Assembly: GCA_028702415.1 (NCBI GenBank)
Contig: JAQVOT010000026.1
Coordinates: forward strand, 1 to 10,098
Direction: 5' to 3'
Origin: Eubacteriales bacterium
Lineage (GTDB): Bacteria > Bacillota > Clostridia > Peptostreptococcales > Anaerovoracaceae
Length of the DNA: 10,098 bases
The notes beneath the pieces are model-generated. The model made no database searches and had not been told where the DNA came from. It saw only the letters and a program-made list of their open reading frames with translations. This document shows, piece by piece, positions 1 through 5,972 of the stretch. The position numbers and the translations under genes were made by a program. The stretch's first letter is position 1. Each line of letters begins with the position of its first letter.

Positions 1-878
1 CTCATCTTGTATCTTCCGCAGATGTCACGAAGTGCAACTGCATATGGCAGGTCGTAATACATGAGAGGGCCGGGTACTGCTGTTGGCGGTACTGTGGACA
101 GTGAGATGTTTTCAGCCTTGATGCCAACCTTCTCTGAGAACAGTGAGTTGATTGCGTGCTGTACGATCAGTTCAGGCATAACCTTCCATGCATCTCTTGC
201 TGTTGCGTTAGCATTATGTGCCCCGTCAATCTGTAGCATGTTTGCCCACTGCATAACCTTCTTTGATTCGCAGGCATCTACGAATGATCTTATTGCGTTG
301 ATGTCTCTGTACAGTACGTTGTACTGAGGGTCCTGATGAGCACCGTTAACACCTTCTTCTGCAAACATTACTGCTACGTCAGGACCTGCTACGCCTGATA
401 CGTATGAATGATAGTTGATTGGACGACCAACTTCATCTTCGATGATGTCACATGCTTTTCTCTGTGCTCTAACCTGTTTACGAGTGATAGGAACACCGCC
501 TATGCCCTGGGGAGTCCCTTCCATCAGCCCGTCGATGTGTGACTGACCCATGTGTCTGATTACCATCAGATGGTCAGCACCGTGCCATGCGCCCATTCTC
601 ATTCTTCTGATATCGTCTTCGAATCTTCCGGAAGCGATTTCAGTGGTAATTACCGGCATTGGCTGTGGATCGATGTTGTCGAAGTACTTGGCCGGAGGAA
701 GTCCTATGCTGTTCTTCAGCGGCTTTGAGCAATCGTGATATTCGAAAGGTCCCATCTTAAGGCCGGGAGCCGGCTCTCTCCAGTGCCAGCCTCTTCTTCT
801 AGGCTCGTACTTGTCCAGGTCCTTCAGGATTTCTCTAACATTTAATTTTTCATTAGGATCTAATTTGAATTCTGACAT
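1..878 (-). CDS. oraE: D-ornithine 4,5-aminomutase, large (beta/E) subunit, N-terminal 292 residues; runs off the left edge
   Basis: This is the catalytic subunit of D-ornithine 4,5-aminomutase, which with OraS moves the terminal amino group of D-ornithine to C4 using adenosylcobalamin and PLP. The ATG at 876-878 follows a strong GGAGG site, and the frame is open to base 3. The visible part corresponds to the PLP-binding TIM-barrel region. A GAHQDPQYN stretch places His181 and Tyr186 almost exactly where the C. sticklandii enzyme, from memory, has active-site His182 and Tyr187. The cobalamin-binding domain (DxHxxG) and the PLP lysine lie in the C-terminal part of the family, so they would be outside the window; the family is about 730-760 residues long. 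It begins 12 bp after the oraS stop, the normal partner order. The gene has no visible defect, but its 3' end cannot be judged. Confidence 0.95.
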   Translation of the reverse strand, partial: MSEFKLDPNEKLNVREILKDLDKYEPRRRGWHWREPAPGLKMGPFEYHDCSKPLKNSIGLPPAKYFDNIDPQPMPVITTEIASGRFEDDIRRMRMGAWHGADHLMVIRHMGQSHIDGLMEGTPQGIGGVPITRKQVRAQRKACDIIEDEVGRPINYHSYVSGVAGPDVAVMFAEEGVNGAHQDPQYNVLYRDINAIRSFVDACESKKVMQWANMLQIDGAHNANATARDAWKVMPELIVQHAINSLFSEKVGIKAENISLSTVPPTAVPGPLMYYDLPYAVALRDICGRYKM

Positions 879-890
879 TTCACTACCTCC

Positions 891-1244
891 TTATTTAAAG
901 CTTGCTACTACTTCATCCCAGTACTCGCCGGCAACCAGCTTTTCTGCTGCTTCCTTTGCTGAGAGGTCGTGTGCCTTCATTACCTTATAAACTACGTGGC
1001 CAGCACCGTGTCCCATGAGACCTCTGTCCATGCAGCCCTCAACTACCTTCTGAGTATCCATCGATGAAACGCCCATTCTCAGGAGAACGGCTCTTTCTAC
1101 TGAAGGAGTTGTGTTCTTTCTGCCCAGTTCCAGAAGCGGATCAACAACCTGTGCTGTCAGTTCCCAGAATCTGTTGTACAGTTCTTCGTCAGTCAGATTA
1201 GCGATGTGCTGTCTGCGCTGTTCAAAATCGTCTGCTCTTTTCAT
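891..1244 (-). CDS. oraS: D-ornithine 4,5-aminomutase, small (alpha/S) subunit
   Basis: This is the small accessory subunit of the adenosylcobalamin/PLP-dependent D-ornithine 4,5-aminomutase. It is 117 residues long, close to the roughly 120 residues usual for OraS. It carries no cofactor motif of its own and is mostly helical and charged. The central segment RMGVSSMDTQKVV and the glycine/histidine-rich GLMGHGAGHVVY (about residues 75-86) fit the family. The ATG at 1242-1244 is preceded by AAAAGGAG at good spacing. It is followed after 12 bp by oraE, so the two subunits are almost certainly co-translated. Unlike the tightly packed genes before it, oraS is separated from ortB by 130 bp, and that gap holds a structured element also found upstream of ord. 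Identification rests on sequence resemblance and on operon position between ortB and oraE. Confidence 0.93.
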   Translation of the reverse strand: MKRADDFEQRRQHIANLTDEELYNRFWELTAQVVDPLLELGRKNTTPSVERAVLLRMGVSSMDTQKVVEGCMDRGLMGHGAGHVVYKVMKAHDLSAKEAAEKLVAGEYWDEVVASFK

Positions 1245-1259
1245 CTTTCTTCTCCTTTT

Positions 1260-1340
1260 CTGGACCTAAACCAATTTGTTAAGCAAATTGTTGTTAAGTC
1301 CGACACGAGGCCTGCCCAGATCTGTGATCCGGTTGCAGGC
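1260..1340 (-). promoter_or_regulatory. Candidate structured mRNA element, copy A (before oraS)
   Basis: The 130-bp gap between ortB and oraS holds two foldable parts in mRNA sense. First, 1340-1310 forms a long hairpin: GCCTGC/GCAGGC, then CCGGATC/GATCTGG (one G-U pair) closed by an ACA triloop. Second, 1310-1260 is a 51-nt segment that aligns without gaps to 4247-4197 upstream of ord. It begins CCTCGTGTCGGAC and contains an outer helix GGACTTAA/TTAGGTCC around an inner hairpin CAATTTG-CTTAA-CAAATTG, ending just before the oraS ribosome binding site. There is no U-tract, so this is not a normal terminator. The position suggests control of translation or mRNA processing. I do not recognise it as a known riboswitch class. 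Confidence 0.6.
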
Positions 1341-1374
1341 TCCCGCGCTCATTGTGTTTCAACCTGCCTGTTGC

Positions 1375-2784
1375 TTATAACAAACCGTTCTCTTCGAGAA
1401 CGTTCTTAACAAATTCTACGTCCTTCTTAGTTTCCTCTGCCAGGAATTCAAGGTCGGATTCTGTTGGCTTAGCTCCTGCTTTCTTAACAGCCTTCTTGAT
1501 AAGGGATGCCCTGAAGCGATCTACGTCAGCTTCCTTGTACTTGAACAATGAAGGGCTTGATGGAAGTACAACGCTCTTTCCCGGAACTTCTTCCTTAGGG
1601 TCGCCGATTCTTACATCGATTCCGTTCTGTTTTGCAAAGTATAACTGAGGCTGTACGTGCTTGCCTGCCCCTGTGTATTCTGTTTCTGATACAACCAGGA
1701 TTGCTTCTTCCGGCAGCTCCTGAGCCAGTGAGAATGCTGCTGCCAGAGCTGTCTGTCCAGCAGGTCCTCTTTCGATACCTTCCAGCTGCGCCAGCATTTC
1801 CGTCATGTACATTACCTCACCCTGAGTGATGGTTACGTATCTGTCCAGATATCTGAGAGGTCTTGCTGCCGATCTAGGAACGTCTGAGTGGTCAGGGTCT
1901 GTGGCGTAAGGAACGCCGAATCCTGTATGGCCTGTAGTACATGACTTCTTGTTGAAGTCCACGTCTGATGCCATGGAGAGACCTGAAAGGTCTATTGATG
2001 CAGCTACGATCTCCGCATCGCATCCTGCTTTTCTTACTCCCCGGGCAGTTCCTGTTACCATACCGCCGCCTGCTGTTGTGCATACTACCATGTCAGGATC
2101 CTTGCCAAGTTTTTCTCTGCACTGCTGTACGATTTCGTAACCGAGAGTATCGATACCGGCAATGCCGAATGGTGAATAAAGGGATGCATTGAAGTAGCCT
2201 GTGTCTTCCAGGATTGACAGGAATGAGTAGAACAGTTCAGGTCCTACTGTCAGCTGTACAACTTCAGCACCCAGAGCTTCACACTTTCTTGCTTTTTCTA
2301 CGATTTCAGGCTGTCCGACTCCTTTTGAGTCGTAGCATTCCTGAACGATGATGCACTTCAGTCCCTGCATTGCAGCCTGTGATGCTACTGCCGCACCGTA
2401 GTTGCCTGATGTTGCTGCCATAACACCCTTGTATCCCAGCTTCTTTGCATGGTATACAGCACATGCAGCACGTCTGTCTTTAAATGAGCCTGATGCGTTG
2501 GCCGCTTCATCCTTGATGAAAATTCTGGCGCCGTAGCCTGGTTTTGCATACTTACGAGCCAGCTTTGTAATATTTCTTGCTTCCAGCAAAGGTGTATTGC
2601 CTACTCCGTACTGGCTCTGAATTCTGTTTACTTCTTCCAGAGTGTATCCGGTTGAAGTCATGAGCTTCTCATAATCAAATGCTATTGGGGAAGTTTCAAA
2701 TTCAGCATAGTCCAGACCCAGAGCGTCCTTCTGGATGTCGTTTGATCTGCCCATTACCGATGCATAGTCTTTTGCCAGTGTCAT
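1375..2784 (-). CDS. ortB: 2-amino-4-oxopentanoate thiolase, beta (PLP) subunit
   Basis: This is the PLP-binding subunit of 2-amino-4-ketopentanoate thiolase, which with OrtA cleaves 2-amino-4-oxopentanoate with CoA to acetyl-CoA and D-alanine. The 469-residue protein is a fold-type II PLP enzyme related to threonine synthase. The Schiff-base lysine is Lys102 in GSFKDRRA, the substrate loop is TSGNYG (residues 125-130), and the cofactor phosphate loop is TAGGGMVTGT (237-246). The ATG at 2782-2784 shares one base with the ortA stop (TAATG) and is preceded by AGGAGGTGA, close to a perfect anti-16S match, so the two subunits are translationally coupled. Length and motifs are as expected. The closest alternative would be another threonine synthase-like enzyme, which the OrtA partner and the pathway context make unlikely. 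Confidence 0.94.
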   Translation of the reverse strand: MTLAKDYASVMGRSNDIQKDALGLDYAEFETSPIAFDYEKLMTSTGYTLEEVNRIQSQYGVGNTPLLEARNITKLARKYAKPGYGARIFIKDEAANASGSFKDRRAACAVYHAKKLGYKGVMAATSGNYGAAVASQAAMQGLKCIIVQECYDSKGVGQPEIVEKARKCEALGAEVVQLTVGPELFYSFLSILEDTGYFNASLYSPFGIAGIDTLGYEIVQQCREKLGKDPDMVVCTTAGGGMVTGTARGVRKAGCDAEIVAASIDLSGLSMASDVDFNKKSCTTGHTGFGVPYATDPDHSDVPRSAARPLRYLDRYVTITQGEVMYMTEMLAQLEGIERGPAGQTALAAAFSLAQELPEEAILVVSETEYTGAGKHVQPQLYFAKQNGIDVRIGDPKEEVPGKSVVLPSSPSLFKYKEADVDRFRASLIKKAVKKAGAKPTESDLEFLAEETKKDVEFVKNVLEENGLL

Positions 2785-3089
2785 TATTTGTCACCTCCTA
2801 TTTCAGCCATTTCTTCCCTGAGCTGCTTGTCGATTGCAATCAGTTCAGGAACGAATTTGCCATAGCTGTGGTCATAGTAAGGAGCCTCATCGATAAGTGT
2901 ACCTTTCTCCCTTCTGCCAACTGCTGTTTCGACTTCTACTTCGTCACCCAGCTTAGCATCAGCGAGAAGAAAGCCCTTTGTCCACTGTTCAAGGTCGCAG
3001 TTCTTTGTGTCTTCGGGAAGCTTAGCTGTACGCTCGTCTGCCTTCAGAACAACGCTGTGAATGCGAACCCAGTCGCCTTTCTTTGCCAT
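2784..3089 (-). CDS. ortA: 2-amino-4-oxopentanoate thiolase, alpha subunit
   Basis: This is the small subunit of 2-amino-4-ketopentanoate thiolase. OrtA and OrtB are both needed for the CoA-dependent cleavage that ends oxidative ornithine degradation. The protein has 101 residues, the family's usual size, with a compact beta-rich N-terminal half (KKGDWVRIHSVVL) and a segment near residues 65-77 rich in acidic and aromatic residues (DEAPYYDHSYGKF). No catalytic residue can be assigned from sequence alone. The ATG at 3087-3089 has AAGGAG eight bases upstream. It lies 27 bp after ord and overlaps ortB by one base, the conserved order for this pathway. Identity depends partly on this gene order, but the fit is good. 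Confidence 0.92.
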   Translation of the reverse strand: MAKKGDWVRIHSVVLKADERTAKLPEDTKNCDLEQWTKGFLLADAKLGDEVEVETAVGRREKGTLIDEAPYYDHSYGKFVPELIAIDKQLREEMAEIGGDK

Positions 3090-3116
3090 TGTTATATCTC
3101 CTTCGTATTGGTTTTC

Positions 3117-4181
3117 TTATTTTACAATTTTCTTATCTTCGCGAACCTTGTTTCTCATGTCGCCCATAATTGCGCATGGAATAGGCATGGTGATCATTGT
3201 CTGCAGTCCAGGTTCAGCATTGATGATATTAGGGATGCTGTTAGCAATCATTGCGATTGTTCCCAGTCCGCCTTCTACCTCAGGGCTGTTAACCATGTTG
3301 ATTTCCGGAGTACCTTTGATGATTACATAATCCCCGGTGTTGATTCCAACCTGTTCAGGTTCGATCTGCTGCGGATGCTCCATTCTGATTTCCATTCCGT
3401 TTGACAGCTTAGCATCGGCTACCATAGCAACGCCTGCACATGATCCGGCTGCCGCAAAACCATAAGGTGACTTTCTGTCAACATCTGTCAGGATAGGATC
3501 CATGTCCTGTGTGAATTCTTCTACAGTCAGTCCCAGACCGTCAGCCATCATGCCAACTGATTCAGCGAAACCAACGTGTCCTGCCATTGAACCATCAGCT
3601 TTTCTTGCTTCGAATTCTTCCTTGCTGATGCCAATGCCCTGTTCTTCCATTACTGTAGGTCCGAATGGTGACAGTGAGTTAACTCTCTTTGAGAGGATGT
3701 GCTCTACGTCTACCATGCAGCCTGTCATCACCAGTACCAGCAGGTCCATAATGTGACCAGGATTGATTCCTGTTCCCATTACAGATACGCCGTTAGCCTT
3801 GGCGATTTCATCCAGCTGCTTAGCAAGTTCAGGTTCCTGAGCTGCAGGGTAAGCCATCTGTTCAGCAGATGTAATCGCATTCATTCCAGCTTCCATGACC
3901 ATCTTGAGTTTAGGGAACACTTCCTTTGTGAATGAGTCTGTACAAACGATTACCACGTCAGCAGCGCCTGGCTTGATTACGTCTTCAGCAGCACCCATGA
4001 TAACATCTTCTCTATCTCCTCTTTCGTGCTGTATGATTGGCAGATCAAACATTGACTTGCCTACTCTGTCTCCGATTTCCACTGCGCCAACAATGTCAAC
4101 GCCCTTCTTGGTCAGAAGCATGTTTGCAATTCCGCCGCCCATAGCGCCAAGTCCCCAGATGATTACTTTTACATTTTTCAT
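3117..4181 (-). CDS. ord: 2,4-diaminopentanoate dehydrogenase
   Basis: Ord is the NAD(P)-dependent enzyme that oxidatively deaminates (2R,4S)-2,4-diaminopentanoate to 2-amino-4-oxopentanoate, the middle step of clostridial ornithine oxidation. With the start at 4179-4181 the protein has 354 residues. It opens with a Rossmann beta strand and GLGAMGGG dinucleotide loop (residues 10-17). The remainder resembles the dihydrodipicolinate reductase-like dehydrogenase fold, including a GTGINPGHIMDLL stretch near residue 140. The start is set by AAGGAG eight bases upstream; the GTG seven codons earlier overlaps this site and has none of its own. It is the first gene of the operon, with a long leader carrying structured element B and a sigma-54 promoter upstream. 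Confidence 0.95.
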   Translation of the reverse strand: MKNVKVIIWGLGAMGGGIANMLLTKKGVDIVGAVEIGDRVGKSMFDLPIIQHERGDREDVIMGAAEDVIKPGAADVVIVCTDSFTKEVFPKLKMVMEAGMNAITSAEQMAYPAAQEPELAKQLDEIAKANGVSVMGTGINPGHIMDLLVLVMTGCMVDVEHILSKRVNSLSPFGPTVMEEQGIGISKEEFEARKADGSMAGHVGFAESVGMMADGLGLTVEEFTQDMDPILTDVDRKSPYGFAAAGSCAGVAMVADAKLSNGMEIRMEHPQQIEPEQVGINTGDYVIIKGTPEINMVNSPEVEGGLGTIAMIANSIPNIINAEPGLQTMITMPIPCAIMGDMRNKVREDKKIVK

Positions 4182-4189
4182 TTTTAGTT

Positions 4190-4195
4190 CTCCTT
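4190..4195 (-). promoter_or_regulatory. Ribosome binding site deciding the ord start
   Basis: In mRNA sense AAGGAG lies eight bases before ATG 4181. It selects this ATG over the in-frame GTG at 4200-4202, which would place the site inside the coding region. Confidence 0.85.
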
Positions 4196-4196
4196 T

Positions 4197-4289
4197 CTGC
4201 ACCTAACCCGATTTATTAAACAAATCGACTAAAGGTCCGACGCGAGGTTTTTCGGGATCTCAGATCTGGCTCCATTCTGCCCCACGTCG
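4197..4289 (-). promoter_or_regulatory. Candidate structured mRNA element, copy B (ord leader)
   Basis: In the mRNA sense of the ord leader, 4247-4197 (beginning CCTCGCGTCGGAC) aligns without gaps to the element before oraS, with 38 of 51 bases identical. The inner hairpin CGATTTG-TTTAA-TAAATCG (4227-4209) shows a compensatory A-U to G-C change and a G-C to G-U change relative to copy A. The outer helix GGACCT/AGGTGC has one mismatch and a U-G to C-G change. In addition CGACGTGGGG (4289-4280) can form a ten-pair helix with CCTCGCGTCG (4247-4238), including two G-U pairs, just 5' of the inner domain. The element ends directly before the ord ribosome binding site and has no terminator tail, which suggests translational control. 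The ligand or partner is unknown. Confidence 0.6.
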
Positions 4290-4314
4290 CTGGTAATAAT
4301 TTGTTTGTTTTTTT

Positions 4315-4331
4315 GCCGGCCTTTTCCCGGC
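4315..4331 (-). other. GC-rich stem-loop near the 5' end of the ord transcript
   Basis: GCCGG and CCGGC form a five-pair stem with a seven-base loop, about 11-28 nt after the predicted sigma-54 start. In mRNA sense it is followed by seven A residues, not U, so it is not a terminator. It may stabilise the transcript's 5' end. Confidence 0.4.
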
Positions 4332-4347
4332 CTTTCGATACATCAAT

Positions 4348-4380
4348 ATAAAAGCAAGTCCCGTGCCAACTTGCTTTTAT
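4348..4380 (-). terminator. Perfect inverted repeat, likely terminator of the regulator gene, overlapping the ord promoter
   Basis: ATAAAAGCAAGT (4348-4359) and ACTTGCTTTTAT (4369-4380) are perfect 12-base inverted arms separated by nine bases. Read in minus-strand mRNA this gives an A-tract, a GCAAGT/ACTTGC stem and a TTTTAT tail, the usual shape of a Firmicutes intrinsic terminator. It lies about 175 nt after the regulator stop codon. It is symmetrical, so it could work in both directions. The sigma-54 -24/-12 promoter of ord occupies the loop and one arm. Confidence 0.65.
4352..4369 (-). promoter_or_regulatory. Sigma-54 (-24/-12) promoter of the ornithine operon
   Basis: The minus strand reads TTGGCACGGGACTTGCTT, which matches the sigma-54 consensus TGGCAC-N5-TTGCW at every conserved position. 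The GG of -24 (4367-4366) and the GC of -12 (4355-4354) are separated by the canonical ten bases. Transcription should start near 4342, giving a leader of about 160 nt before the ord ATG. The adjacent upstream gene encodes a sigma-54 activator and two palindromic sites lie 160-190 bp upstream, as expected for this promoter class. Confidence 0.93.
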
Positions 4381-4496
4381 CTATAGTACTTATTATGTTT
4401 TCACCGAAGCCCTTGCTATATGGGCATCTCCCTTACCTTTGCCTGCACGCCTGCGATTTAACGCGTCACAGTTTTTGCCTATTTATTTCCATTTGG

Positions 4497-4512
4497 TGCA
4501 AATATATTTGCT
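4497..4512 (-). promoter_or_regulatory. Upstream activator site 1 for the ord promoter
   Basis: TGCAAATATATTTGCT contains the perfect 14-base palindrome GCAAATATATTTGC and matches the site upstream of the regulator gene at 15 of 16 positions. Its centre is about 163 bp upstream of the predicted ord start and 23 bp (about two helical turns) from site 2. It is probably bound by the Fis-type HTH of the adjacent regulator. Confidence 0.75.
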
Positions 4513-4519
4513 CAAACTA

Positions 4520-4535
4520 TGCAATTATATTTGCA
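4520..4535 (-). promoter_or_regulatory. Upstream activator site 2 for the ord promoter
   Basis: TGCAATTATATTTGCA is the same palindrome with one central mismatch. It lies about 186 bp upstream of the predicted ord start and only about 20 bp beyond the regulator stop codon, on the same helical face as site 1. Paired sites are typical for enhancer-binding proteins that form hexamers at sigma-54 promoters. Confidence 0.72.
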
Positions 4536-4555
4536 TGTCTGGGTATTGGTTTCCC

Positions 4556-5950
4556 TTAAATGTCATATTTCTTTATCTTATGTTGCAGATTCTGTCTCAA
4601 CATTCCCAGTTCCTTGGCGGTTTTAGACAGGTTCCCATCGTTGGCCAAAAGATGTTGCCGGATTATTGTCTGTTCAATACCCTCCAGGTAGTCCGACAGT
4701 GTGTTGCTGTTTGTGGCAAAATCCCTGAAGCTTGAAATTTTACCCTTGTACTCGCTACCCATCTCAATGTCATCGGCTTCCAGTACATGCTCGTCATCAG
4801 CCATGGATACTGCTGACATGATTATATTCTCTAATTCCCTGACATTCCCGGGATAGTCGTATTTGTACAGCTTTTCACGGGCGGCTTCCGAAACCATCCA
4901 TATTTCTCTGCCATAACGCTGGTTGTATTTCTTAAGGAATTCGCTTATCAGAATCGGTATGTCGTCCTTCCTCTCACGAAGAGGCGGAATGGTCATGTTC
5001 ACTATGCCCAGTCGATAATACAGGTCCTTTCGTAGTCTTCCCTCTTTGACCAGCTTCTCGGCAGGCTCATTGATGGTGGCGATAATCCTGACTTCAATGG
5101 GAATATCTTTCGTGCCTCCAACCCGTCTTATGTATTCCTCCTGAAGTACACGCAAAAGCTTCCCTTGCAGTCCTATAGGCATGGCACTTATCTCATCCAG
5201 AAGCAAGGTGCCCCCGTTTGCCTGCTCGAAGAGGCCTGCTCTGTCCTCAGCTCCGGTGAAACCACCCTTGACTGTACCGAAAAGCATGCCCTCAAGAAGG
5301 CTCTCGGGAATTGCCGCACAGTTCTGAGCCAGGAAAGGCTTGTTCTTTCTGAGTCCGTCATAGTGAATGCTCTGGGCGAAAAGCTCCTTGCCTACGCCTG
5401 TTTCTCCATAAATAAGAACCGACACATCATTTAGAGATGCCTTCCTGGCACGGGCTACCACTTCTTCAAAGGCCTTGTTCTCGCCGATTATATCTCTTAA
5501 GCTGTATTTGTTAATGCCCTTTGACTTGTTGCCGTCTGTCTTTGCATTAACCGTATCCTGCAGATCCAGGATCGTGTCGCTCATATTCTTGATGTCCGTG
5601 ATGTCACGGGCAACCTCCATGGCGGCAATCACCTTGTCTTCAACTATGATTGGCACGGTGGAATTCACAGTGGTAATCTCCTTGCCGTAAACATTCAGGT
5701 ATGTCTGCTGCTTCTGTATCGTCATTTTGCGATGCATCAAAGCCTGATAGATAGTGCTTTCCTCTCCCTGAATGAAGGAAAAAGTCTCTCTTAAGGGCTT
5801 CCCCAGAACGTCGCTGACGTTGATTTTTTCCAGTTTGGCCATCTCCTCGTTGTAAAAAATTGTTATTCCTTGGGCGTTCACTATGTGCATTCCCCCACCA
5901 AGAACTTCCGCTGCCGCCTGCAGAATCGCCTGGTATTCCTTGGCTTTCAT
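4556..5950 (-). CDS. Sigma-54-dependent transcriptional activator (PAS / AAA+ / Fis HTH) of the ornithine operon
   Basis: This is a 464-residue enhancer-binding protein that should open sigma-54 promoters by ATP hydrolysis. It has an N-terminal PAS-like sensor (about residues 8-120) and a short linker. The AAA+ domain has Walker A GETGVGKE (182-189), the sigma-54 contact loop GGFTGA (229-234), Walker B GGTLLLDE (246-253) and the arginine-finger region RLRKDLYYRL (305-314). A Fis-type HTH lies at about 440-462. There is no receiver domain, so the PAS region probably senses a small molecule or redox state. The contact loop is GGFTGA rather than GAFTGA. The start at 5948-5950 has GAGGAGG six bases upstream; the in-frame ATG at 5981-5983 has none. 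Its place next to a perfect sigma-54 promoter makes the ornithine operon its target. Confidence 0.93.
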   Translation of the reverse strand: MKAKEYQAILQAAAEVLGGGMHIVNAQGITIFYNEEMAKLEKINVSDVLGKPLRETFSFIQGEESTIYQALMHRKMTIQKQQTYLNVYGKEITTVNSTVPIIVEDKVIAAMEVARDITDIKNMSDTILDLQDTVNAKTDGNKSKGINKYSLRDIIGENKAFEEVVARARKASLNDVSVLIYGETGVGKELFAQSIHYDGLRKNKPFLAQNCAAIPESLLEGMLFGTVKGGFTGAEDRAGLFEQANGGTLLLDEISAMPIGLQGKLLRVLQEEYIRRVGGTKDIPIEVRIIATINEPAEKLVKEGRLRKDLYYRLGIVNMTIPPLRERKDDIPILISEFLKKYNQRYGREIWMVSEAAREKLYKYDYPGNVRELENIIMSAVSMADDEHVLEADDIEMGSEYKGKISSFRDFATNSNTLSDYLEGIEQTIIRQHLLANDGNLSKTAKELGMLRQNLQHKIKKYDI

Positions 5951-5956
5951 ATGATT

Positions 5957-5963
5957 CCTCCTC
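5957..5963 (-). promoter_or_regulatory. Ribosome binding site deciding the regulator start
   Basis: GAGGAGG in mRNA sense lies six bases before ATG 5950, while the in-frame ATG at 5983 has no such site. Just upstream, CCCTTT-AAT-AAAGGG (5966-5980) can form a small six-pair hairpin that might modulate access. Confidence 0.8.
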
Positions 5964-5972
5964 AACCCTTTA

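Noticed and set aside
2679..3404. Long plus-strand open frame of 241 codons
   Set aside because: It lies antisense across ortB, ortA and ord, has no ribosome site, and its translation has no recognisable protein character.
4315..4332. GC-rich hairpin next to a T7 run as a terminator
   Set aside because: The T-run precedes the hairpin on the plus strand and becomes A-run after it in the ord transcript, so polarity is wrong; no plus-strand gene is present to terminate.
4182..4342. Known cobalamin riboswitch or T-box in the ord leader
   Set aside because: The B12-box and the T-box antiterminator consensus (TGGNACCGCG) are both absent from this leader and from the gap before oraS.
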